Positions 41,147 to 52,978 of a stretch of DNA of 64,000 nucleotides are shown one piece after another; the stretch's first letter is position 1, and every line of letters begins with the position of its first letter. The notes below the pieces were generated by a model. The model made no database searches. It was not told where the DNA came from and saw nothing but the letters and a program-made list of their open reading frames with translations. This DNA is from Symbiodinium natans (Eukaryota; Sar; Dinophyceae; Suessiales; Symbiodiniaceae): positions 472,001 to 536,000 of the forward strand of contig CAJNDS010002179.1 in assembly GCA_905221605.1 (NCBI GenBank), given 5' to 3'. Both the position numbers and the translations under genes were made by a program.

Positions 41147-41437
41147 ATGTTCAGCAAGCCCGGCCTGAAGGAAAAGTGCACTTTCGCGCCAACTCTGCGT
41201 AGCCGCGGCTGCCGTCATCAGCGCGTTGTAGGCCTGGGAAGTCGGTATGGGTGGCTTGGCAGGAATGGCAGGCTGCGAATCCTACCGTGTACAAGCGTAA
41301 AGGCCTTCCTGGCTGAGTGTACTAGGGGTAACCTACTCAACACCAGAAACCATGTGCAAGCAGTATTTTTTGAGAGATGCCCAATAAACACGGGCCAACC
41401 TTGCAAAGATGTGCGCTCACGAGGCCTACTTGGCTGA
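41147..41437 (+). CDS. open plus frame, unidentified
   Basis: A 96-codon plus frame reads TSVKAFLAECTRGNLLNTRN and VQAVFFERCPINTGQPCK. An overlapping ATG frame at 41409-41630 and a minus frame compete with it. Confidence 0.25.
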   Translation: MFSKPGLKEKCTFAPTLRSRGCRHQRVVGLGSRYGWLGRNGRLRILPCTSVKAFLAECTRGNLLNTRNHVQAVFFERCPINTGQPCKDVRSRGLLG

Positions 41438-41904
41438 TATGGTAGTTCTTATGGTGGCTCGTGCCTGGCATTGGGGGGTATTGCTTGGGGCGCCTGAACA
41501 CCGCAGTGAGTTCTCGCTTGACCTGAATGTAACTTGCAAGAGGTGCAGCGCTTGTTCCTGTTGCTGCTTTGGTGTTGTGGGAACGAATTGGACACTTCCT
41601 GATAACCTCAGCTCACTCCCTGGAATTTAACAAGTATAGGGTTTACGGTTTAAGGTTTAGGGTAAGGGTTTGGGGTTCAGCGTTTAGACCAACAATAGTT
41701 CAGCTCTTAGCACAAGCCCCCGCACCCTACTGTACAAGGAGAGGCTGGTTTAAATTTGAACTGTACTTTAATGCTGTGTAAACTTTATAATATCACATTA
41801 TTTTGTTAGTACTTCATTGTACTAACTTGTTATCTTATGATGTCGTTTTCATGTCACATTAGTGATTTTCTTATTGCATTATGATATGAATTACAGGGTT
41901 TATA

Positions 41905-42207
41905 TTGCTAGCATCCCAAAAGACACCAAATACAAACACTCACCACCATTTAGAAGGAGCCCTCTATACACTCGCCATTAACAGCAATATACACCCTCAG
42001 ATGAATCGGGCGGGGCGCCAGAATCTCTGCAGCTCTGCCAGCCCAAGCAACAGCCAGGAGCGCGCCCCGCCAACGGCTTCCTTTCCTGCACAAGAGAAGA
42101 ATGCGTTTGACCAATGGGTGACTGTTCTCAGAGTTGCAACACAAAGCTCGCACGAGGTTGTTTTTTCGCAGTGGTTGCAACAGCATTTTGAGGCGTTCAG
42201 GGCTTAG
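41905..42207 (+). CDS. open plus frame, unidentified
   Basis: The second half reads EKNAFDQWVTVLRVATQSSH and FSQWLQQHFEAFRA to TAG. The minus strand is open as well. Family unknown. Confidence 0.3.
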   Translation: MLASQKTPNTNTHHHLEGALYTLAINSNIHPQMNRAGRQNLCSSASPSNSQERAPPTASFPAQEKNAFDQWVTVLRVATQSSHEVVFSQWLQQHFEAFRA

Positions 42208-42459
42208 GTCTTACTAGGGCTTATAGAATGAAGCCTGGATACGCCACTTGCATTCGGAAACTTGACAAGTTAATCTCTGCACAACGACAAAGTGTACTGA
42301 AACGAAACGGTGCATTCAAAACTCTTCGGATCGCAAAGAATCTCATAACCCTCTTCTAAAGCCTTAGCCTTCTTTCCACAATAGCTGCTGAGCGTCTCGA
42401 AAGCTGTGGCAGCCTGGGACTCTCGGGCAATGAGGCTCTGGCCCATGATTGTGGGGCTT

Positions 42460-42594
42460 TACAAGGAGGGGCCCCCCTAATTACTGACAAAAAACAAGTT
42501 ATAAGAACCCTAAATTGTGTTCTAAGGATCCTAAATTAGGTTAGAAGCCCCCTTTACTGATAGTAAGGGGGGCCCCTCCTGGCCCCTCCTTGTA
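42460..42594. mobile_element. family F inverted-repeat element
   Basis: TACAAGGAGGGGCCCCCCTAA and GGGGGGCCCCTCCTGGCCCCTCCTTGTA; the right terminal motif is duplicated. Confidence 0.8.
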
Positions 42595-42655
42595 GGGTTT
42601 CGGCTCTCACAACTAGTGCCCGCGCAGGCAAGGCTACAGATGTCCCAAGGCATGG

Positions 42656-42773
42656 TGAAGACTTGGGATGTTCCCCCGTTAACTAACAGTCGTTAATAGG
42701 GATGATAGTACCCCCTATTGTAATCCCTATGATTAAGGACTCTTGGTATAAGGGGGAACATCCCAAGTGAAGA
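42656..42773. mobile_element. family A element, intact, with 6-bp TSD
   Basis: CTTGGGATGTTCCCCC and its exact inverted copy GGGGGAACATCCCAAG bound 42662-42767 (106 bp). TGAAGA stands directly on both sides (42656-42661, 42768-42773). The best-preserved copy in the window. Confidence 0.9.
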
Positions 42774-43624
42774 CCATCACGCTTTGGTTGCCCAAGAAGT
42801 GCAAACTAGATCGACGGCTTCGTGGGGGTTGTAAGGTTCGGTGCCTCGACTCCGGCTATAGGGCGCCGGCTATAGGGCGGACGTTTCCTGATGCATGCAT
42901 GCCCATGCAAGCATCCATTCTGCCCTGAAGATCCTGATGATTGGTTGCGTCCGAACCAAGCGATCACCCTGCAAACTCTCCAAGACCAAAGTTCTAGCCT
43001 CCCTAAGCTCTGCGTGCACATGTGTCATGATGCAAGGATGGCCCTTAAAGCCCTCAAAGAATCTCAAAGATCATAGTCCGCAATATTGTCCTCTTAACAG
43101 AAACCCCCGAAACCCTAAACCTCTTAAACCCTTCAACCCTATGAACCCTACAAACCCGATAAACCCTATAAACCCTATAAATCTGATAGACCCTTTCAAC
43201 CCTAAACCCAAAGGGGCCTACCTAGTGATGCTATCCAGGGAGCTGGATTCGTGCAAGAGGCGTCCAGCCGCAACGCCAAGGAGGCAGCCTCGACCACAAA
43301 CGTCGTCAGGGTCTAGGGTTTAGGGTTTAGGGGGTCAATATATACTGAACCTTTTTACTATATATAACACACAAAAAGTGTAGATAACGATGATATCGAT
43401 TAATAAGAAACGAATAGTATCGTCATAATCGAAATAGCAATGCATACGTACGACTCATGCAGATAACTAAGAATATCAATGATCTGAAGTCTTGCTGACT
43501 TCGGGGGGTGGGGGCTCATCCGCACCCCTCGGCAGGCTCATAAGCAGGTGGAAAAGAGCATTTTTCATTACCGCAAATCCCAAAAGAAAAGAGGACGGCC
43601 CAACTCCGAACTCCTCGCCTCAGG

Positions 43625-43710
43625 GTTTAGGGCGGTTTAGGGTTTAGGGTTTAGGGTTTAGGGTTAGGGTTTAGGGTTTAGGGTTTAGGGTTTAGAGTTT
43701 AGGGTTGAGG
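43625..43710. repeat. interstitial telomere-type block
   Basis: About eleven TTTAGGG-type units. The stretch 43330-43620 to its left is unique AT-rich sequence in which I see nothing. Confidence 0.9.
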
Positions 43711-44779
43711 GCCTCGGCAAGCACCGCCAGGGAGGCGGTCCAGGCGGATGCCTTGGGCTTGTGAGTTGCTGGTTAAGGGTTTAGGGTTGAGGGTTTAGGG
43801 TTTAGGATTTTTGTTTGGGGATTTAAGGGTTTCGGGGGTTTCTTGCTACCAGTCTAGCCATGCTCCACCGGGGAACTGCGGTGAGATTGCTTTGTACAGG
43901 TCGCTGGGGTTAGGGTTTAGGGCTTAGGGTCAAGGGGTTTGGCGCTGCAAAACCCCCCTCCAAGACTTTAGCCGCAGTATAGAGGGTTGCCTGAGATGGG
44001 ACAATCCAGGCAAGGCAACGGGAATTTGGGCTTCAGAAAGGAGTCATGGCGTGAGGCTCAATGGTTCGAATTTGGCCAACCAGCAAGAAGCTGAGCAAGC
44101 CTTCGCGCACCGCTTCGAGTGCTAGTACGAGTTGCGCGGCTGGCGCCGCCAGCTGCGGCATTGCAGCAAAAGGCGTCTGGCTCGACACCTGCGCACACGT
44201 GCGCTCCATGGCAACTTTGAACCCTAAACCCTAAACCCTTTTTACCGCAACCCTAAACCCTAAACCCCAAACCCCAAACCCCAAACCCTGCCGAAACCGC
44301 GGTGTGAAGTTTCTCAGTTCATCTCGCGGCTGCTCATCATGTCTCAGTTGGTTTGCACATCGCACGGTGCGATGCGACAGGGCCCTAAAAGGGATTAGTG
44401 GTCATGTACCTCCATACTGGTAATTCTAGTCTAGTAGTAGTATAGGGTATATGACCCCCCAATCTTAGGGTTCTTGTCGTCCCCAAGGAGGTCCGGCTTC
44501 CAAGCCCATTGCAGGGCCTCCCGCGCCCGCTGTGCGGAGGAGGAGCACGTGAGCATCCTTCGACCAAGAAGTATAGGGGAGGTGGGTTTAGGGATTAGGG
44601 ATTAGGGTTTAGGGTTATACAGCCTATACAGTCTCATGTATTTAAATATTCGCAAACCCTGATTTTATTTTGGATCATACATAACGCGTGACGCTTGGTC
44701 AGGCCCCAAACCCACCCACCCACCCACCCATTTACCAGCCCCGACGCCAACTTAGGTCTTAAGGAAGCTCCTGCCAGAG

Positions 44780-45073
44780 TTGCCGCTGTCCGAGTACGCC
44801 AAGCGAGAGTGCCAGGTCCTCTGCTGCGAAGTCAGGAACAGGGGCTTGTGGGCTTTGCCGTTAGTTAAGGGTCCACGTCGGGGCAGGTTCAGGCTCTGCA
44901 TCAACCACAGCCAGAGATGGCATCAACTTGGGGCACACCAACGAAATAACGAAATGCTCCCCCCCTCCCGCTGCTTCCTGATGGTACAAAGAGAAGCTTT
45001 ACCCTTTACCTGCCCAAAACAAGCCCTTGCACCATCTTCAATCCCACTCCCCTTCAGCCTGATGTCTCTTTAG
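44780..45073 (+). CDS. putative plus exon, unidentified
   Basis: From about 44770 the frame reads LLPELPLSEYAKRECQVLCC, GLWALPLVKGPRRGRFRLC, and remains open for 97 codons. The first twenty residues are most convincing; a GT donor CAG|GTCCTC follows them. Confidence 0.35.
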   Translation: MPLSEYAKRECQVLCCEVRNRGLWALPLVKGPRRGRFRLCINHSQRWHQLGAHQRNNEMLPPSRCFLMVQREALPFTCPKQALAPSSIPLPFSLMSL

Positions 45074-45381
45074 GTTGTAGGGATTGGAGGCAGATGAGCT
45101 TCCTAACCTCGCAGCCGTCCTTGGTCGGAGCACCGGGAAGGTGCAGAAGTTTCTCCTGGGCGTCTTTTCTGCCTTTGGTTTAGGGTTCAGGGTTTAGGGT
45201 TTAGGGGCTCTCTTGCCTGTCTCCTGTCTCTCGCACTGTCGTTTTCTAGGGGTTTCTTGGGCCTGTTAGGGAGCGGGCTGCATTAAATCGCGCATGTGAG
45301 AAAAGGTACTTGCCGGCGCTGGAGCCCAAGTTGCTATGCGGAATTTGTGCAAAGAAGCTATGTCGTCGTTGTGCAGTATGA

Positions 45382-45678
45382 TGGATCGGAGAGCCCCCCG
45401 ATAAGGAACCAGTGGGCAAAGCTGCTACGAGGAAAACGGTGCTTGCCACAAACTCGATGCGTGGAAAACACGACCTCGAGAACGGCGCCGTGCTCAGTGT
45501 TAGGCCAGACTCTGTGCCTGTGCTCCCAATAATGCTGAGCACACTGGAGCTCAGCACTAATGCTGCCCCTGTAGTCCATAAGGTTTGCGCGATCGTTGTT
45601 TTCGGGTTTTGTCGTTGCGCTGCTGCTATCCTTACCTATGCTCCCTCGTCACTGATTGTGGCATGGCTAGCAGCATAA
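45382..45678 (+). CDS. putative plus ORF with hydrophobic C-terminus
   Basis: About 98 codons to TAA, reading LENGAVLSVRPDSVPVLPIM and VCAIVVFGFCRCAAAILTYA, then SLIVAWLAA. The last 35 residues could span a membrane. A minus frame of 103 codons overlaps, so strand is uncertain. Confidence 0.3.
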   Translation, partial: WIGEPPDKEPVGKAATRKTVLATNSMRGKHDLENGAVLSVRPDSVPVLPIMLSTLELSTNAAPVVHKVCAIVVFGFCRCAAAILTYAPSSLIVAWLAA

Positions 45679-45730
45679 AGCACGTTCCAACTTTATGGCG
45701 TTTGCTATAAGCATCCTTTAGCCACCCGGA

Positions 45731-45834
45731 CAGCCCAATAGCCCTGATTCAGAAATATGCCTTAAATCCAATTAAGGACCCCTACATGATTTCAGGTTTG
45801 TTTTCCTTATTCAAGGGGTGTATTAGGCTCTTCA
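45731..45834. mobile_element. family B element
   Basis: GACAGCCCAATAGCCCTGATTCAGAAATATGCC to AAGGGGTGTATTAGGCTCTTC; the right end meets a telomere-type block. Confidence 0.65.
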
Positions 45835-45910
45835 AACCCTAAACCCTAAACCCTAAACCCCAAACCCCAAACCCCAAACCCTAAACCCTAAACCCTAAAC
45901 CCTAAACCCT
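45835..45910. repeat. interstitial telomere-type block
   Basis: About eleven CCCTAAA/CCCCAAA units. The GC-rich island 45911-46020 that follows is open on both strands. Confidence 0.95.
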
Positions 45911-46021
45911 CCCTGAGCCATGCCCCTGTCCGCGCCGGGGTGCCGCGGCCGCTGGCAGCGCGGCCGCAGCGGCGCCGCTGCGCAGGAAGGCCAGGAGCTC
46001 CTGCGGCGCGCCGAGTCCGTC

Positions 46022-46990
46022 GGTTTAGGGTTTAGGGTTTATGGGGTGTGTAGGGTTTATAGGGTTTTATAGGGTTTATAGGAGGTTTATAGGGTTTAGG
46101 GTTTATAGGGTGTATAGGGTTTATAGGGTTTTATAGGTTTTATAGGGTTTGTAGGGTTTGTAGGGTTTATAGGGTTTATAGGGTTTGTAGGGTTTGTAGG
46201 GTTTATAGGGTTTGTAGGGTTTGTAGGGTTTATAGGGTTTATAGGAGGTTTATAGGGTTTATGGGGTTTATAGGGTGTATAGGGTTTGTAGGGTTTGTAG
46301 GGTTTATAGGGTTTATAGGTTTATAGGGTTTTTTAGGGTTTATAGGGTTTTGTAGGGTTTGTAGGGTTTATAGGGTTTATAGGGTGTATAGGGTTTATAG
46401 GGTTTATAGGGTTTGTAGGGTTTATAGGGTTTGTAGGGTTTATAGGGTTTATAGGAGGTTTATAGGGTTTATGGGGTTTATAGGGTGTATAGGGTTTGTA
46501 GGGTTTGTAGGGTTTATAGGGTTTATAGGTTTATAGGGTTTTTTAGGGTTTATAGGGTTTTATAGGGTTTGTAGGGTTTATAGGGTTTATAGGGTGTATA
46601 GGGTTTATAGGGTTTATAGGGTTTGTAGGGTTTATAGGGTTTGTAGGGTTTATAGGGTTTATAGGGTTTGTAGGGTTTATAGGGTTTATAGGGTTTATAG
46701 GGTTTGTAGGGTTTGTAGGGTTTATAGGGTTTATATAGGGTTTGTAGGGTTTATAGGGTTTGTAGGGTTTGTAGGGTTTATAGGGTTTGTAGGGTTGATA
46801 GGGTTTATAGGGTTTATGGGGTTTATAGGGTTTGTAGGGTTTGTAGGGTTTGTAGGGTTTGTAGGGTTTATAGGGTGTATAGGGTTTATAGGGTTTATAT
46901 ATGTTTTTTGGAGTTTTACAGGGTTTATAGGGTTTGTAGGGTTTATAGGGTTTATAGGGTTTACAGGGTTTACAGGATTTATAGGGTTTA
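46022..46990. repeat. long degenerate telomere-variant array
   Basis: About 970 bp built of GGGTTTATA and GGGTTTGTA 9-mers, with scattered GGTGTATA, GGAGGTTTATA and GGGTTTTATA. Segments of about 200 bp recur nearly unchanged (for example 46232-46330 and 46440-46540), so block duplication has occurred. Open frames on both strands are repeat by-products. Confidence 0.95.
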
Positions 46991-47306
46991 GGTTTTAGGC
47001 TTTGGGGTTTAGGGTTCCCGCTTAGCAGTCCTGAGTCGATTGCACTGCAGGGCACTGTCGCGCGAATATTGGTATAGGGTTTAGGGTTTAGGGTTTAGGG
47101 TTTAGGGTTTAGGGATTCAAAGTGCTTCGCAGGCCCACATCGCTGCATGAAGCGCGCTGTGGAGATTTCGGCAACGACTACAGGACCGATTGCAATCAGA
47201 CTACCAGCACGGGCTCTTTCCACCCTTTAACCCCTTAAAAGACCCTTTGCAGGGTTGATCACGGGGATTCTGGGGCCTAATAGCCCTGGTGGATTGAGTA
47301 TACGAC

Positions 47307-47495
47307 CTAAGCAAAGCGCCAAACCACCAGCTGTGGCGGTTTAAGGCTATTGGATACCTTTCTCTTATCATTCAAACATACTTTATATTTAATTAATGAT
47401 TTTGGTAATGAATCAAAACATTGTTGTACATCAAGCTTAGCAGAAATCTCGGGGACCTTGCGTGTCTCCGGGAGCTGCTTGCCGGGAGCCGACAT
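47307..47495 (-). CDS. minus ORF with ATG, unidentified
   Basis: ATG at 47495 opens 62 codons, MSAPGKQLPETRKVPEISAK then KLDVQQCFDSLPKSLIKYKV, ending TAG. Codon use is AT-richer in its second half, so the real exon may end at the GT after ...ETRK. Confidence 0.35.
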   Translation of the reverse strand: MSAPGKQLPETRKVPEISAKLDVQQCFDSLPKSLIKYKVCLNDKRKVSNSLKPPQLVVWRFA

Positions 47496-48115
47496 GGCCA
47501 GGTGCCGGAGCCATGGCTCAGCTGCGCGTCAAGGGCTGGTAGGGGACAGGATTAGGGGGACCCTTGGGGATATCGACCCTCTGAATAAGGTCCCTGCTAA
47601 GGGAGCCAGAAGAGGGTTAAGAAGGGCTCCCCTTTAAGGGTCTCCCTTTTCCTACCTAGGAGCTGGAAAGCTTAAAAATATCTGGGGCGCAAAGAACCTG
47701 CCTTTTTGGCTTAAGTCCAGCTGAAATGAATTGATGTTCTTCAATTGATCACACAATTTTCTCGCTCCTGCACCAGGCACGTCAAGCACCCTGAAGCTCT
47801 GCAGTCAGGACGCTTGAAACCCCCAACGAAATAGAATCTAAACTCGAAAAGAGACGCAGTCGCCAAATCCCTCCAACAGATTGGAACCCTCAGCCCTATG
47901 TTGTAGACAGTTTACACCGCCAAGATTAGGGCTGCTTGGTTGGGATACCCACCCATCTCCCTAAACCCTAAACCCTAAACCCTAAACCCTAAACCCTAAA
48001 CCATCTGCGTAAACCCTCCGCCCTTCAATCCGATGCCACCCCAAGGCCCCAAGGCCCAGGGCCGGCCTCTTTTGAGGGAGCAGCGTCCTCTTCCTCCGGC
48101 CCTTGCCTGCGCTGT

Positions 48116-48272
48116 AGGGTTTAGGGTTTAGGGTTTAGGGTTTAGGGTTTAGGGTTTAGGGTTTAGGGTTTAGGGTAGGCTATCTCAAAACAGGGGTTCC
48201 CCTACTAACCCCCAAATACTAAACTCCTACTTTGGGAACAGTGCCCCCCCCCCTGTTTTTGGGAAACTTCCA
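48116..48272. repeat. telomere-type block followed by a family K element
   Basis: Eight TTTAGGG units (48116-48175), then CAAAACAGGGGTTCCCCTAC and a CCCCTGTTTTTGGGAAAC end (48186-48272). Confidence 0.7.
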
Positions 48273-48755
48273 CATGGGGGTTGATCGATATTCTTGTTCC
48301 GACGAGTTACGTAAGAATACCCCTTGCGCCCGCCCTTGTACGCGCTTGCGCACTTCTTGCGCGCACACCAGTTTTTGCATAATATCTTATGTTGCATTCT
48401 AAACCCTACATATAAACCTAAAACCCTGAACCCTAAACCTTTTCGTACTAAAGGGTGACCAAACTGGGCAGTTTTGGGCTGATGTCTCCGGCAGGATTTA
48501 AAGGCTTGAAGCTCGCAGGCTTGCGATGTGGTCTTAGGTTATAGTGGTGGCAGGCTCCATCCCGGCGCCAACCGCGTTCTCTTTCAAAACCAACGGGTTT
48601 ACCACGAAGTTCTCATGTAGATGGCTTTGTATTTGTATTGATATATTAAATATGCCCCCTGCGCGCACTTGCGCCGCCCTGCGCGTTCTTGCGCGCGCAC
48701 CATGTTTGGAAGGCTTTTACAAGAGTGGTCTTATGAATAAATCGCGTCTGTAGTA

Positions 48756-49238
48756 CTACGTCAAGAGCGGGGGGTTTAGAACAACCCTCACATGGCAAAT
48801 ACTCGGAATCAGCGCAGAGGTCGCAGAAACCGATACAAATCCCACGCTTCGAACGTATCTTTGGCACCTGCGCCCGCTACTGCAGCGCAGGAGCTGCAGG
48901 TACTCGTCCTGCAAGCGCTGGCGCCGCAATTGGGCTGAGGGTGTTGGGCGCCAAGCCTCTGCAATGTGTGCTGATATTAAGTGCAGCTGGCAAACTGATG
49001 CGAGAATTTGGGGTCTCCTGAGAACCGCAAGGTCACAAGTAGGCCCATTCTCAACGTCAACTCCCCACAACCAACTCGATCCCTTGAAGCAGAACAAATA
49101 AACGCTAAGCCACTCAACCGTGGCTTTGTGCACCGAGTCCAACCCCTCCTTACCGCAGGCGCCTGCAGTAAGGAGAACCTCAGATAGCGCCGGCTGAGCT
49201 GTGGAAGCGAGAGGCATTGGTATGGCAGATGTGCGCAT
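48756..49238 (-). CDS. long minus ORF, unidentified
   Basis: 160 codons without a stop, reading SEVLLTAGACGKEGLDSVHK, ATVEWLSVYLFCFKGSSWLW, QILASVCQLHLISAHIAEAW and RRQRLQDEYLQLLRCSSGRR. It is the longest non-repeat frame in the window. No family recognised, and no telomere block interrupts it. Confidence 0.4.
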   Translation of the reverse strand: MRTSAIPMPLASTAQPALSEVLLTAGACGKEGLDSVHKATVEWLSVYLFCFKGSSWLWGVDVENGPTCDLAVLRRPQILASVCQLHLISAHIAEAWRPTPSAQLRRQRLQDEYLQLLRCSSGRRCQRYVRSVGFVSVSATSALIPSICHVRVVLNPPLLT

Positions 49239-50026
49239 AAGGCTCTGGGGCCGTGTTGTTTATAAAAGTTGTTGCAAACCACGAGGGCGCGATGCGTGCC
49301 TTGAGGTGCTGCCTTAAATCAAGAAACCAGTGGCAGACTGACAGAATGCCAGAAAAATGCTCTCTAGAACCCTCAGTCCACAATCCCTGTCATCCTCAAC
49401 CATTGGAACCTCCTAAACCTAAAACGCCATAAACGCCCTAAAATTAAACCATCCCACAGTCATTGATTCCCTTCCAGCAGCCCGCAGTGCGGGAGGCGGC
49501 CTCATTTGCCACTGCACCTCCGAGGCAGATCTAGCTTATGGCTTACGGGGCGTATGGCTTGTTGGTGGGAATTTAGGGTTTAGGGTTTGGGGGTTCAGGG
49601 TTTAGGGGCGTCTCTAGCAAGAAGTACATGGTCAAGGAATGGTCAAGCAGCCATTGAAACCCTCGAGACAAGAAAGCCACTGGCTTCATGGCCTCATCCC
49701 GCCGGTCCTCCTCGCGCGCCAGAGCCACAACATGGCCCTTACGTGGGAGGACGTGCACCTGAGGCAATGGTGCCGCGAGCGATGTAGCAGGGAGTGGCAG
49801 TGGCCGCATGCATGAACCATCCTTGCCATCATATAAGCCCCGATCGTATTCTCAATCTTGACCCTTAAGGCTTACCATCATTTTCAGAGGATGCGGACCC
49901 AATCCTCTGGAACTAGAAACGTGCCATGCGCCCATACTTGCTGCTTATCTACAACTGCGATTGCCATCATTAACTACTCCGACGACTGCTGCTACTCCTA
50001 CGGACTACTACTGCGGAGACGACGAT

Positions 50027-50240
<214 letters not shown>

Positions 50241-50983
50241 ACTATACTACTGCACCACCATACTTCTACTACAATTCAAATTCAAGCCCTGCTGCACAAA
50301 CACCTCTGCCCCAGGCATCCGGGCACCTGCCAATGGGGAGTCGCCTCCGCCAACTCCAGCAACCGGGCCGCACTGGCGTCCTTGAGTCCTGGATAGGGTT
50401 CAGGGGTTTGGGGTTTGGGGTTTAGGGTTTAGGGTTTAGGGTTTAGGCTTTAGGCCGCCCGCCTAGCAGACGCCCTCTGGGTTTAGGGTTTAGGGTTTAG
50501 GATTATTTTGTGCTTAATTTGGTTCACTTTAGTCTCAGATGTTTCAGAGGGTTTGGGATGGGCTTCAAACAAGGATCATAGGGCTATTCGGCGTGAATGA
50601 AGGCTTCCGGCCAAGTCGTAAGGGTTTTTTAACTGTAGTGGCTTCCCTCGCTCTGACACCAAGCGGCGAACGCGAGAAAACTTCAAAGGGCGGTCGGAAG
50701 TGTCACCTGGGCGCTTGGAAGCCGAGAGAATGTTGCGAAACATGAGAGTTTTCGATGGTGTGCCTAATCGCCACCCACCTCGGGCGGGCCCTGTGTTTTT
50801 TTGAAGCCAGCCGAGCAAAGTGTTTCAAGCATGTCATATCTTTAGACATGATATGAAATTATCTATATTAAACTATATAAGCTCTCTTCCTTCTCCTACG
50901 TGGGCAGCAGTTTCGTAACAGATACGTGCAGAAGGACGAACCCAAACGAGTGATCTCGAACAAACTCAAACAGCATGGAGGGG

Positions 50984-51109
50984 TACTTGGAGGTTCACGG
51001 GTAGTTATCAGTAGGGCTATAAGCACCTTAAGTGGGGTGATAAGCTATGCTTACCCCTAAACCCTAAACCCTAAACCCTACTTATACCTACCCACGAACC
51101 TGCAAGTAC
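50984..51109. mobile_element. family D element carrying a telomere block
   Basis: TACTTGGAGGTTCACGGGTA and TACCCACGAACCTGCAAGTA ends. Four CCCTAAA units (51056-51081) lie between the arms. Confidence 0.8.
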
Positions 51110-51206
51110 ATTCAAGCGCTCATGCTGCGATGTCTGGAGCGCTGCAAAGGAGCTAGTGGCAAGCACAGAGGTGGTTTAGGGTTTAGGGTTTAGGGGCAAT
51201 ATTTGC

Positions 51207-51272
51207 TATATATATATATATATTATTCTTTATTATTGTTTTTTTTTTTTTTTTGGGGGGGGGGGGGGGGGG
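51207..51272. repeat. (TA)n, poly-T and poly-G runs
   Basis: TA units, about 16 T, then about 18 G in direct succession. Confidence 0.9.
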
Positions 51273-52077
51273 TAGGGTTAGGGTTTAGAGTTTCGGCACC
51301 TGCATAGCTGGACGAACCACTCCGCAGGGATTTAGGGTTTAGGGTTTAGGGTTTAGGGTCCCGAAGTACCAGCACCAAGGCTTTGTGGGAACTCACCGAA
51401 TAAGGCCTCATACACGCATGTGCAGACACGGACGGGAAGCTAGAGTGCAGGCACCCAACAAGCAAAAAACATGGATGCAAAGTGACAAGCTCTCTCTGCC
51501 CACGACGCTTGCTCTCCAAGCAACTCATCGCCTCCATAAAAACCTACAAAACCTACAAAACCCGCAAACACCTTATTTCCCTAAACCCTAAACCCTAAAC
51601 CCTAAACCCAAAGTCTTGTGAAACCCTATAAAACCACAAACCCAAAAACAGATCTATGCCACTGTAAAGCCTATAAACCCTGTAAACCCTTTACGAAATC
51701 ACCCCCCAAGATCAAAACACCCAGATTCCCGCAGGCCAAGCTACTATTTCTCAAGAACCACCCCAAAACATACAAATGTTCTTCCCTAGTACTAGGGCAA
51801 AAATAGGAACACTAGTCCATCCTCTTCCTTACTAGGGCAAATTAAGGATTATTTATTCCGACTTTTTTTCTAAACCCTAAACCCTGAACCAAGCTGTAGA
51901 GCAAGCGGCCGGGCCGGTAGTCCTGCCGGCGCGGGAGCTCTGAGAGGCGCCTCGCAGTAGCTTTCGCGGGGGGGCGCCGGAACTGGGCTTTTCAATCGAG
52001 ATCTTTCTCAAACAGCCGGGGAAGCCCAGTTTGCATGGCAATGGCCATGTTGTTCATGGTTTATAATAGACAGACAT

Positions 52078-52175
52078 GTATATATATATATATATATATA
52101 CGTATATGTGTGTATGTATATATATATATGTATATGTATATAAATGTAAATATACATAAATATATATATGTGTAT
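52078..52175. repeat. (TA)n microsatellite cluster
   Basis: TATATA/TGTATA runs. Confidence 0.9.
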
Positions 52176-52380
52176 TCAAATGAATATGTTTTTTGTCATC
52201 ACCAGGAAACTACAGCATCACACCGCAGGATCGCCAACGCCCCATTCTGGGTCACATAAAGCTCTGCACTCGAAAAGCCTCGTTTAGGTTTTAGGGTGTA
52301 GGGCTTAGGGCTCAACACCCTATAAGCCTCACCCTGAGACTCCTCGAAGAAGCCCTCTCATAAAATGATCTTAACATATG

Positions 52381-52466
52381 GGTGGCTGTCAAAAGTATGG
52401 TCCCTTTTGGGTCCCTATTTTTATAGGGTACCTAATACTCAGGGTACCATAATTTTGACAGCCACA
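52381..52466. mobile_element. family E inverted-repeat element, best copy
   Basis: GGTGGCTGTCAAAAGTATGG and CCATAATTTTGACAGCCAC ends, 86 bp. Confidence 0.85.
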
Positions 52467-52584
52467 ACCCACAGCCCTACAGACGACCTCCGGCCTCCGC
52501 CCCTCGGCGTGCCGCGCCACCTCTAGCCCCCGCGGGCGCGCGGGCGCCAAGGGCGCCAAGGGCCCCGCCAGGAGGCCTCAGAGT

Positions 52585-52706
52585 CACTTGGAGGTTCATG
52601 GTACTTGTTAACCAAGTAGAACTGTACTTATAAACCCACTTCTGTGCCCCTTAAGTGCCCTAATATGGTTACAATTGGGTTCTAAGTGCAGTTAGTAGTA
52701 GGTTCA
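52585..52706. mobile_element. family D element, 3' arm replaced by telomere repeats
   Basis: CACTTGGAGGTTCATGGTAC starts it. The right arm stops at TTCATAAGTA and continues CCCTAAACCC. Confidence 0.75.
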
Positions 52707-52805
52707 TAAGTACCCTAAACCCTAAACCCCAACCCCAAGGTTAGGGCTTCACGGCCTGCGTGGAGTGTATCGGGCCCAAGGTTAGTTTGGAGGTTTCAGG
52801 GTTTC

Positions 52806-52978
52806 AGGGTTAGGGTTTAGGGTTTAGGGTTTAGGGTTTAGGGTTTAGGGTTTAGGGTTTAGGGTTTAGGGTTTAGGGTTTAGGGTTTAGGGTTTAGGGT
52901 TTAGGGTTTAGGGTGTAGGGTTTAGGGTTTAGGGTTTAGGGTTTAGGGTTTAGGGTTTAGGGTTTAGGGTTTAGGGTC
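52806..52978. repeat. interstitial telomere-type block
   Basis: About 24 TTTAGGG units, the longest near-perfect run here. Confidence 0.95.

Noticed and set aside
46543-47055. A 170-codon minus ORF of Tyr-Lys-Pro repeats
   Set aside because: Direct translation of the telomere-variant array.
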